64,000 bases of DNA from JAUMBM01 sp964441755 (GCA_964441755.1 CAYTVG010000011.1:1-64000), one strand, 5' to 3'. Counted from the stretch's first letter, positions 44,510 to 54,626 are shown. Translations and numbers: made by a program. Notes: generated by a model from the sequence alone, not told the origin.

Positions 44510-45820
44510 CTAGATATTGAGATCGTACTCTTTAATTTTGCGATACAGTGTACGTTCGGAAATACCCAACTCCTGGGCCGCATCTTTGCGACGTCCGTGG
44601 TATTTGCGAAGTGCTTTTCGAATGAGATCTTTCTCATTATCGATAATGGAGAGATTATCCTCAACGATTTCGGTAGAATAGAAACTATCCTTCCCGTCGA
44701 GCAGTATAGGCCGTATGTCGCCCAGTTCGGGTGTCACCTCCTGCTTGGAATCGGTCTCTGTATGTGAGGGTTGTGGAGGCAGTGCAATAGCGCCAGCAGC
44801 GGGCATAGCATTATCGGCTCTTCCCATGGACAAGGGCAGTGCCAGGCTGCGGGTAGCCATCGTATCCGGCACCCGGAGATTATTGCCCCGGATAAGTTCG
44901 TAGACCAGTGATTTGAGATCGTTGAGATCTCCCTTCATATCAAAAAGCAGCTTGTAGAGGATTTCCCGTTCCTGCATACCACCACCAGCCTCAGCGTTGG
45001 CGGAAGAAGAGGAGGGCAGGTTGCGGCTGAGCAAATGCGGCATCATCTTACTGAGAGAAGCTGCATCGAGTTGCCGGCTTTCGGTTAGCACCGAAAGCTG
45101 TTCGGCCACATTTTTGAGTTCGCGAATATTGCCGGGCCAGCTATAGTTTTCGAGTATCAGGCGGGCGCCATCATCCGGTTGCAGCGGCTGTGAGCGATAC
45201 TTCTCTGCGAAGTCGACCGCAAACTTGCGAAACAGCAGAATGATATCTTCGCGTCGCTCGCGCAAGGCAGGCAACTGAATAGGCACAGTGCTCAGGCGAT
45301 AGAAAAGATCCTCGCGGAACTTATTTTTGCGAATATTTTCTTCGAGTTTTACATTAGTTGCCGCTATGATACGCACATCGGTGCGCTGTACCTTTGACGA
45401 TCCCACGCGAATGAATTCGCCTGTTTCGAGTATGCGCAGCAGGTAGGTCTGGGTATCGAGCGGCATCTCGCCGATTTCATCGAGAAAGATTGTACCCTTG
45501 TCATAGGACTCGAAATACCCTTTGCGGTCGCCGGTAGCGCCGGTGAAAGCCCCTTTTTCGTGACCGAAGAGTTCCGAATTGATCGTTCCTTCCGGTATGG
45601 CCCCACAATTGATGGCAATAAACCCATTGTGTTTGCGGGCGCTGTTGTCGTGAATGATGCGGGAAAAAATTTCCTTACCCACACCGCTTTCACCCGTGAT
45701 GAGGACACTCAGGTCGGTATTGGCAACACGAAGAGCCGTCGACAGTGCCCTGTCGAGTGCCTCGGATCTGCCGATGATGCCATACCGCTGTTTGATACTT
45801 TGCAAGTGAATATCCGTCAT
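44510..45820 (-). CDS. Sigma-54-dependent transcriptional activator (Fis family)
   Basis: A 436-residue bacterial enhancer-binding protein without an N-terminal receiver. The AAA+ domain starts almost at once: GESGVGKEIF Walker A (about 43-52), ELFGHEKGAFTGATG with the GAFTGA sigma-54 contact loop, GTIFLDEIGEMP Walker B, RIIAATN sensor and NYSWPGNIRELKN. Residues about 280-395 are a linker without recognised domain, and the C-terminus is a Fis HTH (AAQELGISERTLYRKIKEYDL). It is 50 bases after miaB on the same strand, so likely co-transcribed. Targets unknown. Confidence 0.9.
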   Translation of the reverse strand: MTDIHLQSIKQRYGIIGRSEALDRALSTALRVANTDLSVLITGESGVGKEIFSRIIHDNSARKHNGFIAINCGAIPEGTINSELFGHEKGAFTGATGDRKGYFESYDKGTIFLDEIGEMPLDTQTYLLRILETGEFIRVGSSKVQRTDVRIIAATNVKLEENIRKNKFREDLFYRLSTVPIQLPALRERREDIILLFRKFAVDFAEKYRSQPLQPDDGARLILENYSWPGNIRELKNVAEQLSVLTESRQLDAASLSKMMPHLLSRNLPSSSSANAEAGGGMQEREILYKLLFDMKGDLNDLKSLVYELIRGNNLRVPDTMATRSLALPLSMGRADNAMPAAGAIALPPQPSHTETDSKQEVTPELGDIRPILLDGKDSFYSTEIVEDNLSIIDNEKDLIRKALRKYHGRRKDAAQELGISERTLYRKIKEYDLNI

Positions 45821-45870
45821 GGTGTCTGTCGATCACATAAGTCAATAACAGGATGCAGGTTGCCACCTTT

Positions 45871-47331
45871 TCAGGCAAGCTGTCCGATCAGCGTTGCGCT
45901 GGTAGCAGCTGCAATGGTAACCAGTACATACTCCCCGGGTTTTTCGCTACCCTTCTTGGGGAAGACAACCATTTTATTTTGGCTGTTGCGCCCCTTCCAC
46001 TCCTGGTCCGACCGTTTGCTGTCGCCTTCAATCAACACACTAAAGGTCTTGCCTATATCCGCCTGGTTGTGCTGCAAGCTCACCTGATTCTGGCGTCGGA
46101 TGACCTCCGTCAGCCGGCGCTTTTTGACCTCCTCGGGTACATCGTCCTGTAGCTTACGGGCAGCCGGCGTGCCGGGGCGTTCCGAGTAAGCAAACATATA
46201 AGACATACTATAGCGGGCGAAGTCGATCATGCTCAGCGTTTCTTCGTGCTCTTCCTCCGTTTCGGAACAAAAACCTGTGATGATATCAGAGCTGATTGCA
46301 CAATCGGGCATAATTTCATAGATACGCCTCACCTTGTCCATATACCAGGCGCGGTCGTAGGTACGGTTCATCAGCTCCAGTACGCGGCTGTTGCCCGACT
46401 GCACCGGCAGGTGGATGTACTTACAAATATTGTCGTAGCGCGCCATGGTGAAGAGCACCTCATCTGTGATATCTTTGGGATGCGAAGTACTGAAGCGCAC
46501 CCGCAGCAGCGGATTTACCATGGCCACCATTTCAAGCAGCCCGGCAAAAGTCACGACCGCCTCCGTATCCGGATTTTGCCACTTGTAGCTGTCGACATTT
46601 TGCCCCAGCAGGGTCACCTCGCGATAGCCCCGGTCAAACAAATCCTGTGCCTCGGCTACAATGGTGAAAGCATTGCGGCTGCGCTCGCGCCCGCGGGTGA
46701 AAGGCACCACGCAGAATGAGCACATATTATCACAACCGCGCATGATGGAGATAAAGGCAGTGATACCGTTGTCATCCAGCCGCAGCGGACTGATATCCGC
46801 ATAGGTTTCTTCCCGGCTGAGGAAAACATTGATCCCCTTGTCGCCCTCTTCAACCGTTGACAACAGCCGTGGCAGATCGCGATAAGCATCAGGCCCTACC
46901 ACCAGATCAACCAGCTTTTCTTCCTCGAGAAACTTGCTCTTCAGTCGCTCGGCCATACAGCCCAGCACCCCTACCATCACCCCCTTGCGGCTGCGCTTGA
47001 CCTGATCGAAGGCGCGCAGGCGCTTGCGTACAGTTTCCTCAGCTTTTTCCCGAATCGAGCAGGTATTGATCAGGATGAGATCGGCCACCTCCAGGTTGCG
47101 GGTTGGTGTAAAACCTATCTCTGCAAGGATAGAAGCGACGATTTCACTATCGCTGAAATTCATCTGGCAGCCATAGCTTTCGATATAGAAACGGCGGCCG
47201 TCTTCCGTGGCAGGCAGGGCGTGTTGGCTTTGAAAAAAAACCTCCCCCTGCTTATGCTCATCAATCTCTTTGCGGATACCTACGAGCGTAGGATTATCAT
47301 CGTACATACTATGTGCTGATCTTGCTGTCAA
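45871..47331 (-). CDS. miaB: tRNA (N6-isopentenyladenosine-37 C2)-methylthiotransferase
   Basis: A 486-residue radical-SAM methylthiotransferase. N-terminal UPF0004 domain has YGCQMNFSDSEIV and LINTCSIREKAE and VLGCMAERLK (three Cys for the auxiliary cluster). The radical-SAM motif is CDNMCSFCVVPFTRGRERSR (CxxxCxxC), followed by FSTSHPKDIT and QSGNSRVLELMNR. A TRAM domain ends the protein (VSLQHNQADIGKTFSVLIEG). It adds a methylthio group to i6A37 of tRNA. Length matches Bacteroidota MiaB. The sigma-54 activator follows in the same unit. Confidence 0.95.
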   Translation of the reverse strand: MTARSAHSMYDDNPTLVGIRKEIDEHKQGEVFFQSQHALPATEDGRRFYIESYGCQMNFSDSEIVASILAEIGFTPTRNLEVADLILINTCSIREKAEETVRKRLRAFDQVKRSRKGVMVGVLGCMAERLKSKFLEEEKLVDLVVGPDAYRDLPRLLSTVEEGDKGINVFLSREETYADISPLRLDDNGITAFISIMRGCDNMCSFCVVPFTRGRERSRNAFTIVAEAQDLFDRGYREVTLLGQNVDSYKWQNPDTEAVVTFAGLLEMVAMVNPLLRVRFSTSHPKDITDEVLFTMARYDNICKYIHLPVQSGNSRVLELMNRTYDRAWYMDKVRRIYEIMPDCAISSDIITGFCSETEEEHEETLSMIDFARYSMSYMFAYSERPGTPAARKLQDDVPEEVKKRRLTEVIRRQNQVSLQHNQADIGKTFSVLIEGDSKRSDQEWKGRNSQNKMVVFPKKGSEKPGEYVLVTIAAATSATLIGQLA

Positions 47332-47481
47332 TAAAATACAAAAATGCCGGCAGCAGACATCCTCCGACCGGCAGCTTTTAGCGCAACAAAATTAATGACA
47401 AAATGTCAGTATGGCAAGTTTTTTTAAAAGCTTGAACAATCGGATCCGGGCAGCGTGGCTGCTGCCCGAAACCGATTGATG

Positions 47482-49653
47482 TTACATACCTGTTTTACCA
47501 GCCAGTTCGAGCAAAAAGCTGTATTCCATTGCCACCTCTTTGAGGCGGCGGAAGCGGCCGGAGGCACCGCCATGGCCGGCCTCCATATTGGTATAAAGGA
47601 GGATAGGATTGTTATTGGTACTGATTTTACGCATACGGGCGACCCACTTAGCAGGTTCCCAGTACTGCACCTGTGAGTCGTGCAGGCCGGTAGTGACCAG
47701 CAAAGCCGGGTAGTTGACTGCCGCCACATTGTCATAAGGCGAGTAAGACTTCATATAATTGTAATAAGTCTGGTCTTTGGGGTTGCCCCATTCGTCGAAT
47801 TCGCCGGTTGTCAGCGGAATACTCTCATCGAGCATAGTCGTGACGACATCGACAAAGGGTACAGCCGCGATGACGCCCTTCCACAGATCCGGCCGCATAT
47901 TGATAACTGCGCCCATCAGCAGTCCGCCCGCACTGCCTCCTTGGGCAAACAGTTGTTCCTGGCTGGTATATTTAGCGGCGATGAGATGCTCAGCGCAATC
48001 GATGAAATCATAGAATGTATTCTTCTTCTTCAGCAGCTTGCCGTCTTCATACCAGTGGCGCCCCATTTCCTCGCCTCCCCGCACGTGTGCGATAGCAAAG
48101 GCAAAGCCGCGGTTGAGCAGGCTCAGCCGCGCAGCGCTGAAGAAAGGATCCATGCTGTTGCCGTAAGAGCCATAGCCATAGAGCAGCAGCGGATTTTGGC
48201 CGTTTTTCACAAACTCCTTGTGGTAGACGATGCTCACCGGCACCTTAGCACCATCGCGGGCTGTCACGTAGATGCGCTCGGAACGATAGTCTTCAACAGA
48301 AAAACCACCCAGTACCTCCTGCTGCTTGAGCAGGTTAAAATTGCGCGTGCGCATATTGTAATCGTAGGTCGTAGGCGGGGTAGTCATCGACTGATAGCTG
48401 ATACGCAGTTCGTCGGTATCAAATTCGAGATTGACAGATGTTCCTGCCACATAAGCATCTTCCTGAAAGGCGATATAATGCTCCCCGTCGCCCTTCCAGG
48501 GCATAATGCGCAATTGTGTGATCCCTGCCTTGCGCTCACTGAGGACGAGATAGTCGCGGAAAACATCCATATCTTCCAGCAGTACGTCCTCACGATGCGG
48601 CACCAGTTCGCGCCAGTTATCTTTGGTGGTAGCCTTGAGCGAAGTACTCATCAGGCGGAAGTTGCGTGCATTGAGGTTGGTGCGCACATAAAAATTGTCG
48701 CCAAAGTGCTCAATGCTGTACTCGAGGCCACGCTCCCGCGGCTGGAAGACGCGAAATTCGCCGGTAGGCTTATCCGCTTCCAGCAGGTGGTACTCTGTGC
48801 TGAGTGTCTGAAAAGAAGCGATGACGAGGTAGCGATCAGATTTGGTACGGTAGACAGCGCAGGAGAAGGTAGCATCTTTCTCCTCGAAGACCGTCACATC
48901 GGCCGAAGCCGGCGTGCCGAGTTTGTGGCGCATAATTTTGTATGCCCGCAGCGTCTCATCTTTGACTGAGTAAAAGATGTGCTGGTTGTCCATCGCCCAG
49001 ACGGCTCCGCCGGTGGTGTTGGGCAGTTCATCGGGCAGGTAAGCCCCTGTCTGAAGATCTTTGAAGCGGATGGAGTATATGCGGCGGCCGAGTGTATCCT
49101 GGCCGAAAGCCAGCAGCTTATTGTCGGGACTTACCGACAGGCCGGCGGCGCTGAAATAGCCATAGCCTTCGGCCATTTCATTGACGTTGAGCATAATTTC
49201 TTCGGCAGCCTGCAGGCTTCCCTTTTTGCGGGCGTAGATGGGGTATTCGAGTCCCTGCTCATAGCGCGTCAGGTAGTAGTAGCCATTGTCGCGATAAGGT
49301 ACTGATTGATCCAGCTCCTTGATGCGCCCGCGCATTTCGGCAAAAAGCTGCTCCTGCAGCGGCTTGAGGTGGCCGGTGAGTGCGTCGAGGTACTGATTTT
49401 CTGCCTGCAGGTAATTGATGACCTCCTGATCGTTGCGGTCATTGAGCCAGTAATATTCATCGATGCGCGTATCCCCATGCTCTGTGAGTGCCTTGGGTCG
49501 CTGAGCCGCCATGGGTGCCGTAGCATGCTGATGCTGGCTGTACAGTTGTGATGGTTTGTTGGACATTGGTTGGCTATAGCCTGTAGAGGAAAAAAAAGCA
49601 AGTATAACCCCTACGGAACAAAAAAACCGCGAAATCGTTACAAATAAGTTCAT
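47482..49653 (-). CDS. ptrB: S9 family peptidase, oligopeptidase B type, exported
   Basis: A 723-residue prolyl-oligopeptidase-fold enzyme with an N-terminal signal-like segment (VGVILAFFSSTGYSQP). The seven-bladed propeller spans about 80-440. The catalytic domain holds the nucleophile Ser in GGSAGGLLMGAV, the Asp in GLHDSQVQYWEP and the His in EAGHGGASGRF. YGSYGNSMDPFFSAAR and AHVRGGEEMGRHWYEDGK are typical of the family. Cleavage after basic residues is expected for oligopeptidase B. Transcribed alone from the minus strand. Confidence 0.9.
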   Translation of the reverse strand: MNLFVTISRFFCSVGVILAFFSSTGYSQPMSNKPSQLYSQHQHATAPMAAQRPKALTEHGDTRIDEYYWLNDRNDQEVINYLQAENQYLDALTGHLKPLQEQLFAEMRGRIKELDQSVPYRDNGYYYLTRYEQGLEYPIYARKKGSLQAAEEIMLNVNEMAEGYGYFSAAGLSVSPDNKLLAFGQDTLGRRIYSIRFKDLQTGAYLPDELPNTTGGAVWAMDNQHIFYSVKDETLRAYKIMRHKLGTPASADVTVFEEKDATFSCAVYRTKSDRYLVIASFQTLSTEYHLLEADKPTGEFRVFQPRERGLEYSIEHFGDNFYVRTNLNARNFRLMSTSLKATTKDNWRELVPHREDVLLEDMDVFRDYLVLSERKAGITQLRIMPWKGDGEHYIAFQEDAYVAGTSVNLEFDTDELRISYQSMTTPPTTYDYNMRTRNFNLLKQQEVLGGFSVEDYRSERIYVTARDGAKVPVSIVYHKEFVKNGQNPLLLYGYGSYGNSMDPFFSAARLSLLNRGFAFAIAHVRGGEEMGRHWYEDGKLLKKKNTFYDFIDCAEHLIAAKYTSQEQLFAQGGSAGGLLMGAVINMRPDLWKGVIAAVPFVDVVTTMLDESIPLTTGEFDEWGNPKDQTYYNYMKSYSPYDNVAAVNYPALLVTTGLHDSQVQYWEPAKWVARMRKISTNNNPILLYTNMEAGHGGASGRFRRLKEVAMEYSFLLELAGKTGM

Positions 49654-49928
49654 ATAATTTTATTTAGTGGACTATAAAAATACACAATTGGATAGACATA
49701 GCGCCGCGCATAGAGCCGGCCGGCCATGCGCAGCCTGTCTGATAGCTGCAGGATACCGGGTAGTGCTTGTGCGTCCGACAAGCCGGCCGGTGTCAAGTCG
49801 TTTGAATACCCTTGGAGGCAGCGGTACAGTATGATATCCACAAGCGGAGAAGGCCACAGAATGGGGGGCCAACAGCCTTGCAGGCAAAGCCTGTACGCGT
49901 TTGAGAAGGCGGGAAATAAATGGATCAA

Positions 49929-50156
49929 CTAGCTGGCAGGCCACAAATTGACGAGCAGGCGAATCATTTTGACTACCACTTTGGCGTCTGAAAAACCGTA
50001 GGCCTGCTGATCCTCCTCCCGGAGGTATTCGCTCACCTTAGCAGCCGGGAAGGCTGTTTTTTGCATCTGCGCGGACTGATAATTCAAGAACGCATACGAG
50101 AGGCAACTGCTGAGTGCCACTGCCACCAGTAAAGACGTAAGTATTCTCTTTTTCAT
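49929..50156 (-). CDS. Small exported protein (75 residues)
   Basis: A 75-residue protein with a basic N-terminus and hydrophobic core (MKKRILTSLLVAVALSSCLSYAF), a signal peptide or, through SSC, possibly a lipoprotein signal. The remainder is a polar helix without known domain. Start at ATG 50156 fits the signal peptide; ATG 50171 and 50207 are also in frame. Function unknown; it could be a structural or regulatory envelope peptide. Confidence 0.55.
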   Translation of the reverse strand: MKKRILTSLLVAVALSSCLSYAFLNYQSAQMQKTAFPAAKVSEYLREEDQQAYGFSDAKVVVKMIRLLVNLWPAS

Positions 50157-50266
50157 AGCCTCTGATTTCATTAGTATGACGTCTTTACCCCCCTGATAGT
50201 TGCTCATTAACAGAAAAATATTTGTATTTGTTATTGGTTGGCTTCCGCCGGCAAATCAGCAGCCCT

Positions 50267-50314
50267 TTGCCGGCAGTTCATGCGGCGCCCGGGCGCCGCA
50301 TGAACTGCCGGCAA
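50267..50314. terminator. 48-bp perfect palindrome
   Basis: 50267-50290 is exactly complementary to 50291-50314. It starts 3 bases beyond the 3' end of the minus-strand gene at 50317 and is very GC-rich at its centre (GGCGCCCGGGCGCC). Confidence 0.8.
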
Positions 50315-50316
50315 CA

Positions 50317-50781
50317 TCAGTCGAGCAGGATGTTTTTTTTATCAAAAGGATTGAGCCCCACATTTTTCACGACGGCCTCGGCTTCTATTCTGTATATTGA
50401 CGTAACCCCCCTGCTCCAGCGGGCGATGGCGGCCAGACCGCTGGCCATCAGCCCCATATCGGAGAGGCGGTCAACATTGGACTTGAGGCGCACGAAGGGT
50501 AGCCGGAAAGGCTTTTCTACCAACTCATCCGGCAGAATGGTCAATGTTTCCTCGATTTCGAGCTGTCCGAGCACATACTCATCCACGAGGCGTTGTTCTC
50601 CGCGGCCACGTGCATAGCGTTCGATCATCTTGATGCGTATGCAGAGCACCGTTTGGGGGTGCAGGGTCTGGAAGCGAACCCAGCCCATCACTTCACCGGC
50701 CTTCTCGTCCACCGATTCCGGCAATACCAGTGTCAGCTTGACACCTTCTATCCCCAGCCATTGTTTTACCTTGCCAATCAT
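50317..50781 (-). CDS. Possible Spo0M/arrestin-fold family protein
   Basis: A 154-residue protein starting MIGKVKQWLGIEGVKLTLVLPE, with beta-rich segments (VMGWVRFQTLHPQTVLCIRIKMIER, EYVLGQLEIEETLTILPDELVEKPFRLPF, YRIEAEAVVKN) that resemble the sporulation-control Spo0M/arrestin fold. The match is weak and by pattern only. No signal peptide. ATG 50781 removes 19 upstream codons that look non-coding. Function in a non-sporulating Bacteroidota is unknown. Confidence 0.5.
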   Translation of the reverse strand: MIGKVKQWLGIEGVKLTLVLPESVDEKAGEVMGWVRFQTLHPQTVLCIRIKMIERYARGRGEQRLVDEYVLGQLEIEETLTILPDELVEKPFRLPFVRLKSNVDRLSDMGLMASGLAAIARWSRGVTSIYRIEAEAVVKNVGLNPFDKKNILLD

Positions 50782-50943
50782 GGTTTTGCGTTGTATAGCG
50801 GGCGGTAAGTCCGCCAGCAGGATAATAAACACAGCCAAATGCTGCCGTCAGCGAAAAGCAGCTTAAGCAAGTTAGGCTTTTTTACAACCCGCTGTCAGCT
50901 TTTTTCGACCAAAGGGGTGCATGAGCGGTCTGGCGACACTGCT

Positions 50944-51831
50944 TTACTGTTGAAATTTTTCCATAATCTCTGCATCGCTCTTGCCGAGGTTATCGAGCAG
51001 CATGGCAGCATCGCCGGCGAAAGGATCATTGGGATAGGCAGCCAGAAACGCCTCATACGCTTTGCGGGCGAGTTCCAGCTGTTTGAGATCCTCATCATAC
51101 GTAAATGCCATCATAAAAGAAGCCTTGGCGCCCCAGTCTGTTCCGGGAAATTGCTGCACAATCCACTGATAGTTGGCGATGGCCCGCGGGTATGCCTGTA
51201 GTGCGCGGGCGATTTCGGCGGCCTTGTAGAGCAGTCGGGCCGACAGATCGACGGGGCCTGCCACGGCTGCGAAAGCTTCGGCCTGCTGCATATAGGCATC
51301 GGCTATGAGGTAGCTGATGCTGCCGTCGTCGGGGCTGACCAGCTTGAGCAGCAGGGTATCGAGTCGCGCCTGTACAGGCTGTATGCCTGACAGTGAAGCC
51401 GACAGCTGCCGGCTGACAGAGTCTTGCGGCCAGGTCAGCAGCATAGCCTGTCGGACGGCCAGGGCCGTCTGGGGCTGATCGAGTTTGGTTTCATATATTT
51501 CGGCCAGCAGCTGCGCTGCCCCGGCCGAGCCTTGCCGGGCGCGCAGCAGCTCGAGCAGGCGATTGGCAGAAGATTCGTAGCGCTGCAGCTGCAGCAGCAG
51601 GCGGGCCGATGCGAAGCGGTAGGCCGCTACGCGGCTGCTGTCAGCCGGATAGCTGCGCTCGTAGGCGCTGTAGCGCGCGAACAGGCTGTCGGCAGCCGCC
51701 TGCTCGAATTTTTGTGTAAGCTGCGCTTCCAGCGCCTCAATGGCCTGCAAATCCTTGTCTTGCTGTTGGGTGCAGGCAGACAGCAGCAGGGAGGCTGACA
51801 GCAGGCAGCCTATTATCCAATTGGTATTCAT
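50944..51831 (-). CDS. TPR lipoprotein, BamD-like
   Basis: A 295-residue lipoprotein with lipobox LLLSAC at about residues 12-17 after a short hydrophobic signal. The mature part is helical repeats: AAYRFASARLLLQLQRYESSANRLLELL, and near the end YPRAIANYQWIVQQFPGTDWGAKASFMMAF and ARKAYEAFLAAYPNDPFAGDAAMLL, the pattern of BamD/YbgF TPRs. A role in outer-membrane assembly or a peptidoglycan-linked scaffold is inferred. ATG 51831 is chosen for its signal peptide; the frame extends to 51891. Confidence 0.75.
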   Translation of the reverse strand: MNTNWIIGCLLSASLLLSACTQQQDKDLQAIEALEAQLTQKFEQAAADSLFARYSAYERSYPADSSRVAAYRFASARLLLQLQRYESSANRLLELLRARQGSAGAAQLLAEIYETKLDQPQTALAVRQAMLLTWPQDSVSRQLSASLSGIQPVQARLDTLLLKLVSPDDGSISYLIADAYMQQAEAFAAVAGPVDLSARLLYKAAEIARALQAYPRAIANYQWIVQQFPGTDWGAKASFMMAFTYDEDLKQLELARKAYEAFLAAYPNDPFAGDAAMLLDNLGKSDAEIMEKFQQ

Positions 51832-51935
51832 CGTGCTCGTTTTGTGCACAAAAATAGCATATCGGCGGCAATCCCGGCCTTCTTTGTACAACCTTTTACC
51901 TTTTTATCGGTTACACCCCTGCTGCAACTGTCTGA

Positions 51936-51982
51936 CGGCTGTTGATGATCTGCTGCCGTGGGCAGCAGATCATCAACAGCCG
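51936..51982. terminator. 22-bp perfect hairpin upstream of the photolyase gene
   Basis: 51936-51957 pairs exactly with 51961-51982, loop GTG. It lies between divergent genes, so it is not an ordinary terminator; it may shape the photolyase leader. Confidence 0.6.
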
Positions 51983-52024
51983 CTCCGGAGCAGGCTGTAA
52001 GACGCGAACCAACCAACCGATGCT

Positions 52025-53368
52025 ATGCATGCTTCCGAAGAAAAGATCAACATCTTCTGGTTTCGGCGCGACCTGCGCCTGCACGACAATGCCGGGCTCT
52101 ACCACGCCCTGCGTGCCGGCCGGCCGGTGCTGGCCGTCTTCATTTTTGACACCCACATTCTCGACCGGCTGCAAGACCGCGACGATGCGCGGGTAAACTT
52201 TCTGCACCAGCGGCTTGCGCAGCTCAAAGCCGAGCTGGAGCAGCTGGGCTCTTCGCTGCTGGTACGCCATGGCCGGCCGCTGGACGAATGGCGCAGCATC
52301 GCTGCCAGCTACCCTCTGGAGGCGGTGTATACCAACCGCGACTATGAGTCATACGCCATCGAGCGCGACCGGGCCGTAGCGGAGCTGCTGGCAGCTTCGG
52401 GTACGGACTTTCACACCTACAAAGATCACGTCATCTTTGAAGGCAATGAGGTGCTCAAAGCCGATGGCAAGCCCTATACGGTTTTTTCGCCCTATGGCAG
52501 GCGCTGGCGCGAAAAGCTCCGCAGCCGCCCGCCCCTGGGCGGTGGCGAGGGCAGCTATTACCTGCAGGCATATCCTACGGAAAAATACCACCACCACTTT
52601 TTAAAAATCGCAGCCCTCCCCTACCCGAGTCTGGCCTCGCTGGGCTTCGAACCAAGTGGGCTGCCCATACCGCCGGCCGAAGTGCCGCAGCGCATCATAC
52701 AGGCCTACGACCAGCAACGCAACACCCCCTCGGTGCGGGGCACTTCCCGCCTCGGCATCCACTTCCGCTTTGGCACCATCAGCCTGCGCGAAAAAGCGAG
52801 GCGAGCCATGGTGCTCAACGATACCTACCTCAATGAGCTCATCTGGCGGGATTTTTATGCGCAGATTCTGTACAATTTCCCGCAGGTTGAAAAGCAGGCC
52901 TTCAATCCCAAGTACGAGCACATCCCCTGGCGCAACAATGAACAGGAATTTGAGCGCTGGTGCGCCGGGCGCACCGGCTACCCGATTGTAGATGCCGGCA
53001 TGCGGGAACTCAATGCTACAGGATTCATGCACAACCGGGTACGTATGATAACAGCCAGCTTTCTCACCAAGCATCTGCTCATCGACTGGCGATGGGGGGA
53101 GGCTTATTTTGCGCGCAAGCTGCTCGATTTTGACCTGGCCAGCAACAACGGTGGCTGGCAATGGGCTGCAGGCTGTGGTACCGATGCTGCTCCCTATTTT
53201 CGGGTATTCAACCCCATCGCGCAGCAGGAAAAATTTGATCCGCAGTTTGTGTACGTAAAACAGTGGGTGCCCGAATGGGGCAGCAGTGCTTATCCGGCTC
53301 CTGTAGTGGACCATAAACTGGCGCGCGAGCGCTGCCTTGCGACCTACAAACAGGCGCTTGGCGGCTGA
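52025..53368 (+). CDS. phrB: Deoxyribodipyrimidine photo-lyase (class I)
   Basis: A 447-residue photolyase/cryptochrome. N-terminal alpha/beta antenna domain: INIFWFRRDLRLHDNAGL, VLAVFIFD. C-terminal FAD-binding domain: TSRLGIHFRFGTISLRE, ELIWRDFYAQILYN, RTGYPIVDAGMRELNATGFMHNRVRM, ASFLTKHLLIDWRWGE and DFDLASNNGGWQWAAGCGTD. WRDFYAQ and the last segment, including the Asn near FAD N5, fit CPD photolyases rather than plant cryptochromes. It repairs UV-induced pyrimidine dimers with blue light. It stands alone, convergent with the glycosyltransferase gene. Confidence 0.93.
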   Translation: MHASEEKINIFWFRRDLRLHDNAGLYHALRAGRPVLAVFIFDTHILDRLQDRDDARVNFLHQRLAQLKAELEQLGSSLLVRHGRPLDEWRSIAASYPLEAVYTNRDYESYAIERDRAVAELLAASGTDFHTYKDHVIFEGNEVLKADGKPYTVFSPYGRRWREKLRSRPPLGGGEGSYYLQAYPTEKYHHHFLKIAALPYPSLASLGFEPSGLPIPPAEVPQRIIQAYDQQRNTPSVRGTSRLGIHFRFGTISLREKARRAMVLNDTYLNELIWRDFYAQILYNFPQVEKQAFNPKYEHIPWRNNEQEFERWCAGRTGYPIVDAGMRELNATGFMHNRVRMITASFLTKHLLIDWRWGEAYFARKLLDFDLASNNGGWQWAAGCGTDAAPYFRVFNPIAQQEKFDPQFVYVKQWVPEWGSSAYPAPVVDHKLARERCLATYKQALGG

Positions 53369-53405
53369 GAAACTCCGATATTGTCTACGTTTTACTAAGC
53401 ACTCT

Positions 53406-54626
53406 TCAGGCGCCTACCAGCTCGAGGATGCGCGCCTGGTACTGCCGCAACAGACGCCGGGCGATGGCGGTGTTGTTGTAGCGGCGGTCGACAAACTCCT
53501 GTGCCTGGCGACCGATCCGCTCAATGTGCGAAGGCTTGCGCAGCAAATAGCCGATTGCCTGTACAAACTGGGCAGGATCGTCGGCAACCATTACCTCTTG
53601 CTTGTTGCGCGCATCAATGCCCTCTAAGCCCAGGGAAGTCGTAATGACAACCTTCCCAAGCGCCATACCTTCCAATATTTTGGCACGCATACCACTGCCC
53701 GACAGCAACGGCACCACCATGATGTTGTGTGCATTGATGAAGGCTACAGAGCTGTCCACCTCTCCGTGGATACGTACATTCGGCAGCTTTCTCTGCAATA
53801 GTGAAGGAGGCGTATTGCGGCCGGCTATGTGCAGCGGCAGGTCGGGAAACTGCAACTGTAGCGCAGGCCACACCTCGCTGAGAAACCAGTCGAGCCCCTC
53901 AATATTGGGCGTCCAGTCAAGGCTGCCAATGAAAGAGAGCGAAGGCGGCGCCGACAGGTTGGCAAAGTCGGCCGGATAGTCCTCCACCTGCAGCCCGATA
54001 GGCGTTACTACGGCCGGTATATGGCAGCCGAGTTTGCGGAAGATGGTCAGGTCGCGCTGCGTGATGGGCGCCAGCAAATCGTAAGTATTCAGGCTGGCTG
54101 CCTCATAGGCTTTGAGCTTAGCCGTCAGGTAGCGCAGGTACAACCGCCGGATGCCCGGCTGGCTGCGCTTGACGAGCCGCTCCCAGATTTCGTGCTCCAC
54201 ATTGTGAGAGCGCATGACCACCAAGGCATCGGTTTTGCTGCGAATCAGCGGCACATAAGGCGACAGATAGAGTGTCTCCAGCTGAATAAGGTCATAGTCC
54301 TCCTCAGCCAGCATCTCTGACAGCACCTGTTCGTAAGCAACAGAATGAAAACGCGAAATGTGGTAAGATTTGTTGGAAAAAAGATTGGCAAAAGCAGCCG
54401 TCAGCTTGATGCGGTTGTCGAGATTTACCGTCCTTATCTGACGGTAGTGCGACAGCTCAGGCGGTATCCCCGCCGACAAATCGTAGTAGTGCTTGCTGGT
54501 GTTCATCGCCAGCAAACTAATCTCGCAGCCCAATTCACATAAAGCCTTGCTCAGATTGTGCACTGCAATAGACTCTCCATCTTTCAGCGGAAAAGGAAAT
54601 TTTTTACAAAGTAGAAGAATCTTCAT
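53406..54626 (-). CDS. Glycosyltransferase family 4 protein
   Basis: A 406-residue GT-B-fold transferase. The N-terminal half opens KILLLCKKFPFPLKDGESI and the C-terminal half has LSFIGSLDWTPNIEGLDWFL, LHIAGRN and VVPLLSGSGMRAKILEGMALGKVVITTSLGLEGI with the EGMALG nucleotide-sugar site. Donor and acceptor unknown. It is last in a three-gene operon after the M1 peptidase and cupin genes (52-base gap), so it may be only loosely linked functionally to them. Confidence 0.88.
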   Translation of the reverse strand: MKILLLCKKFPFPLKDGESIAVHNLSKALCELGCEISLLAMNTSKHYYDLSAGIPPELSHYRQIRTVNLDNRIKLTAAFANLFSNKSYHISRFHSVAYEQVLSEMLAEEDYDLIQLETLYLSPYVPLIRSKTDALVVMRSHNVEHEIWERLVKRSQPGIRRLYLRYLTAKLKAYEAASLNTYDLLAPITQRDLTIFRKLGCHIPAVVTPIGLQVEDYPADFANLSAPPSLSFIGSLDWTPNIEGLDWFLSEVWPALQLQFPDLPLHIAGRNTPPSLLQRKLPNVRIHGEVDSSVAFINAHNIMVVPLLSGSGMRAKILEGMALGKVVITTSLGLEGIDARNKQEVMVADDPAQFVQAIGYLLRKPSHIERIGRQAQEFVDRRYNNTAIARRLLRQYQARILELVGA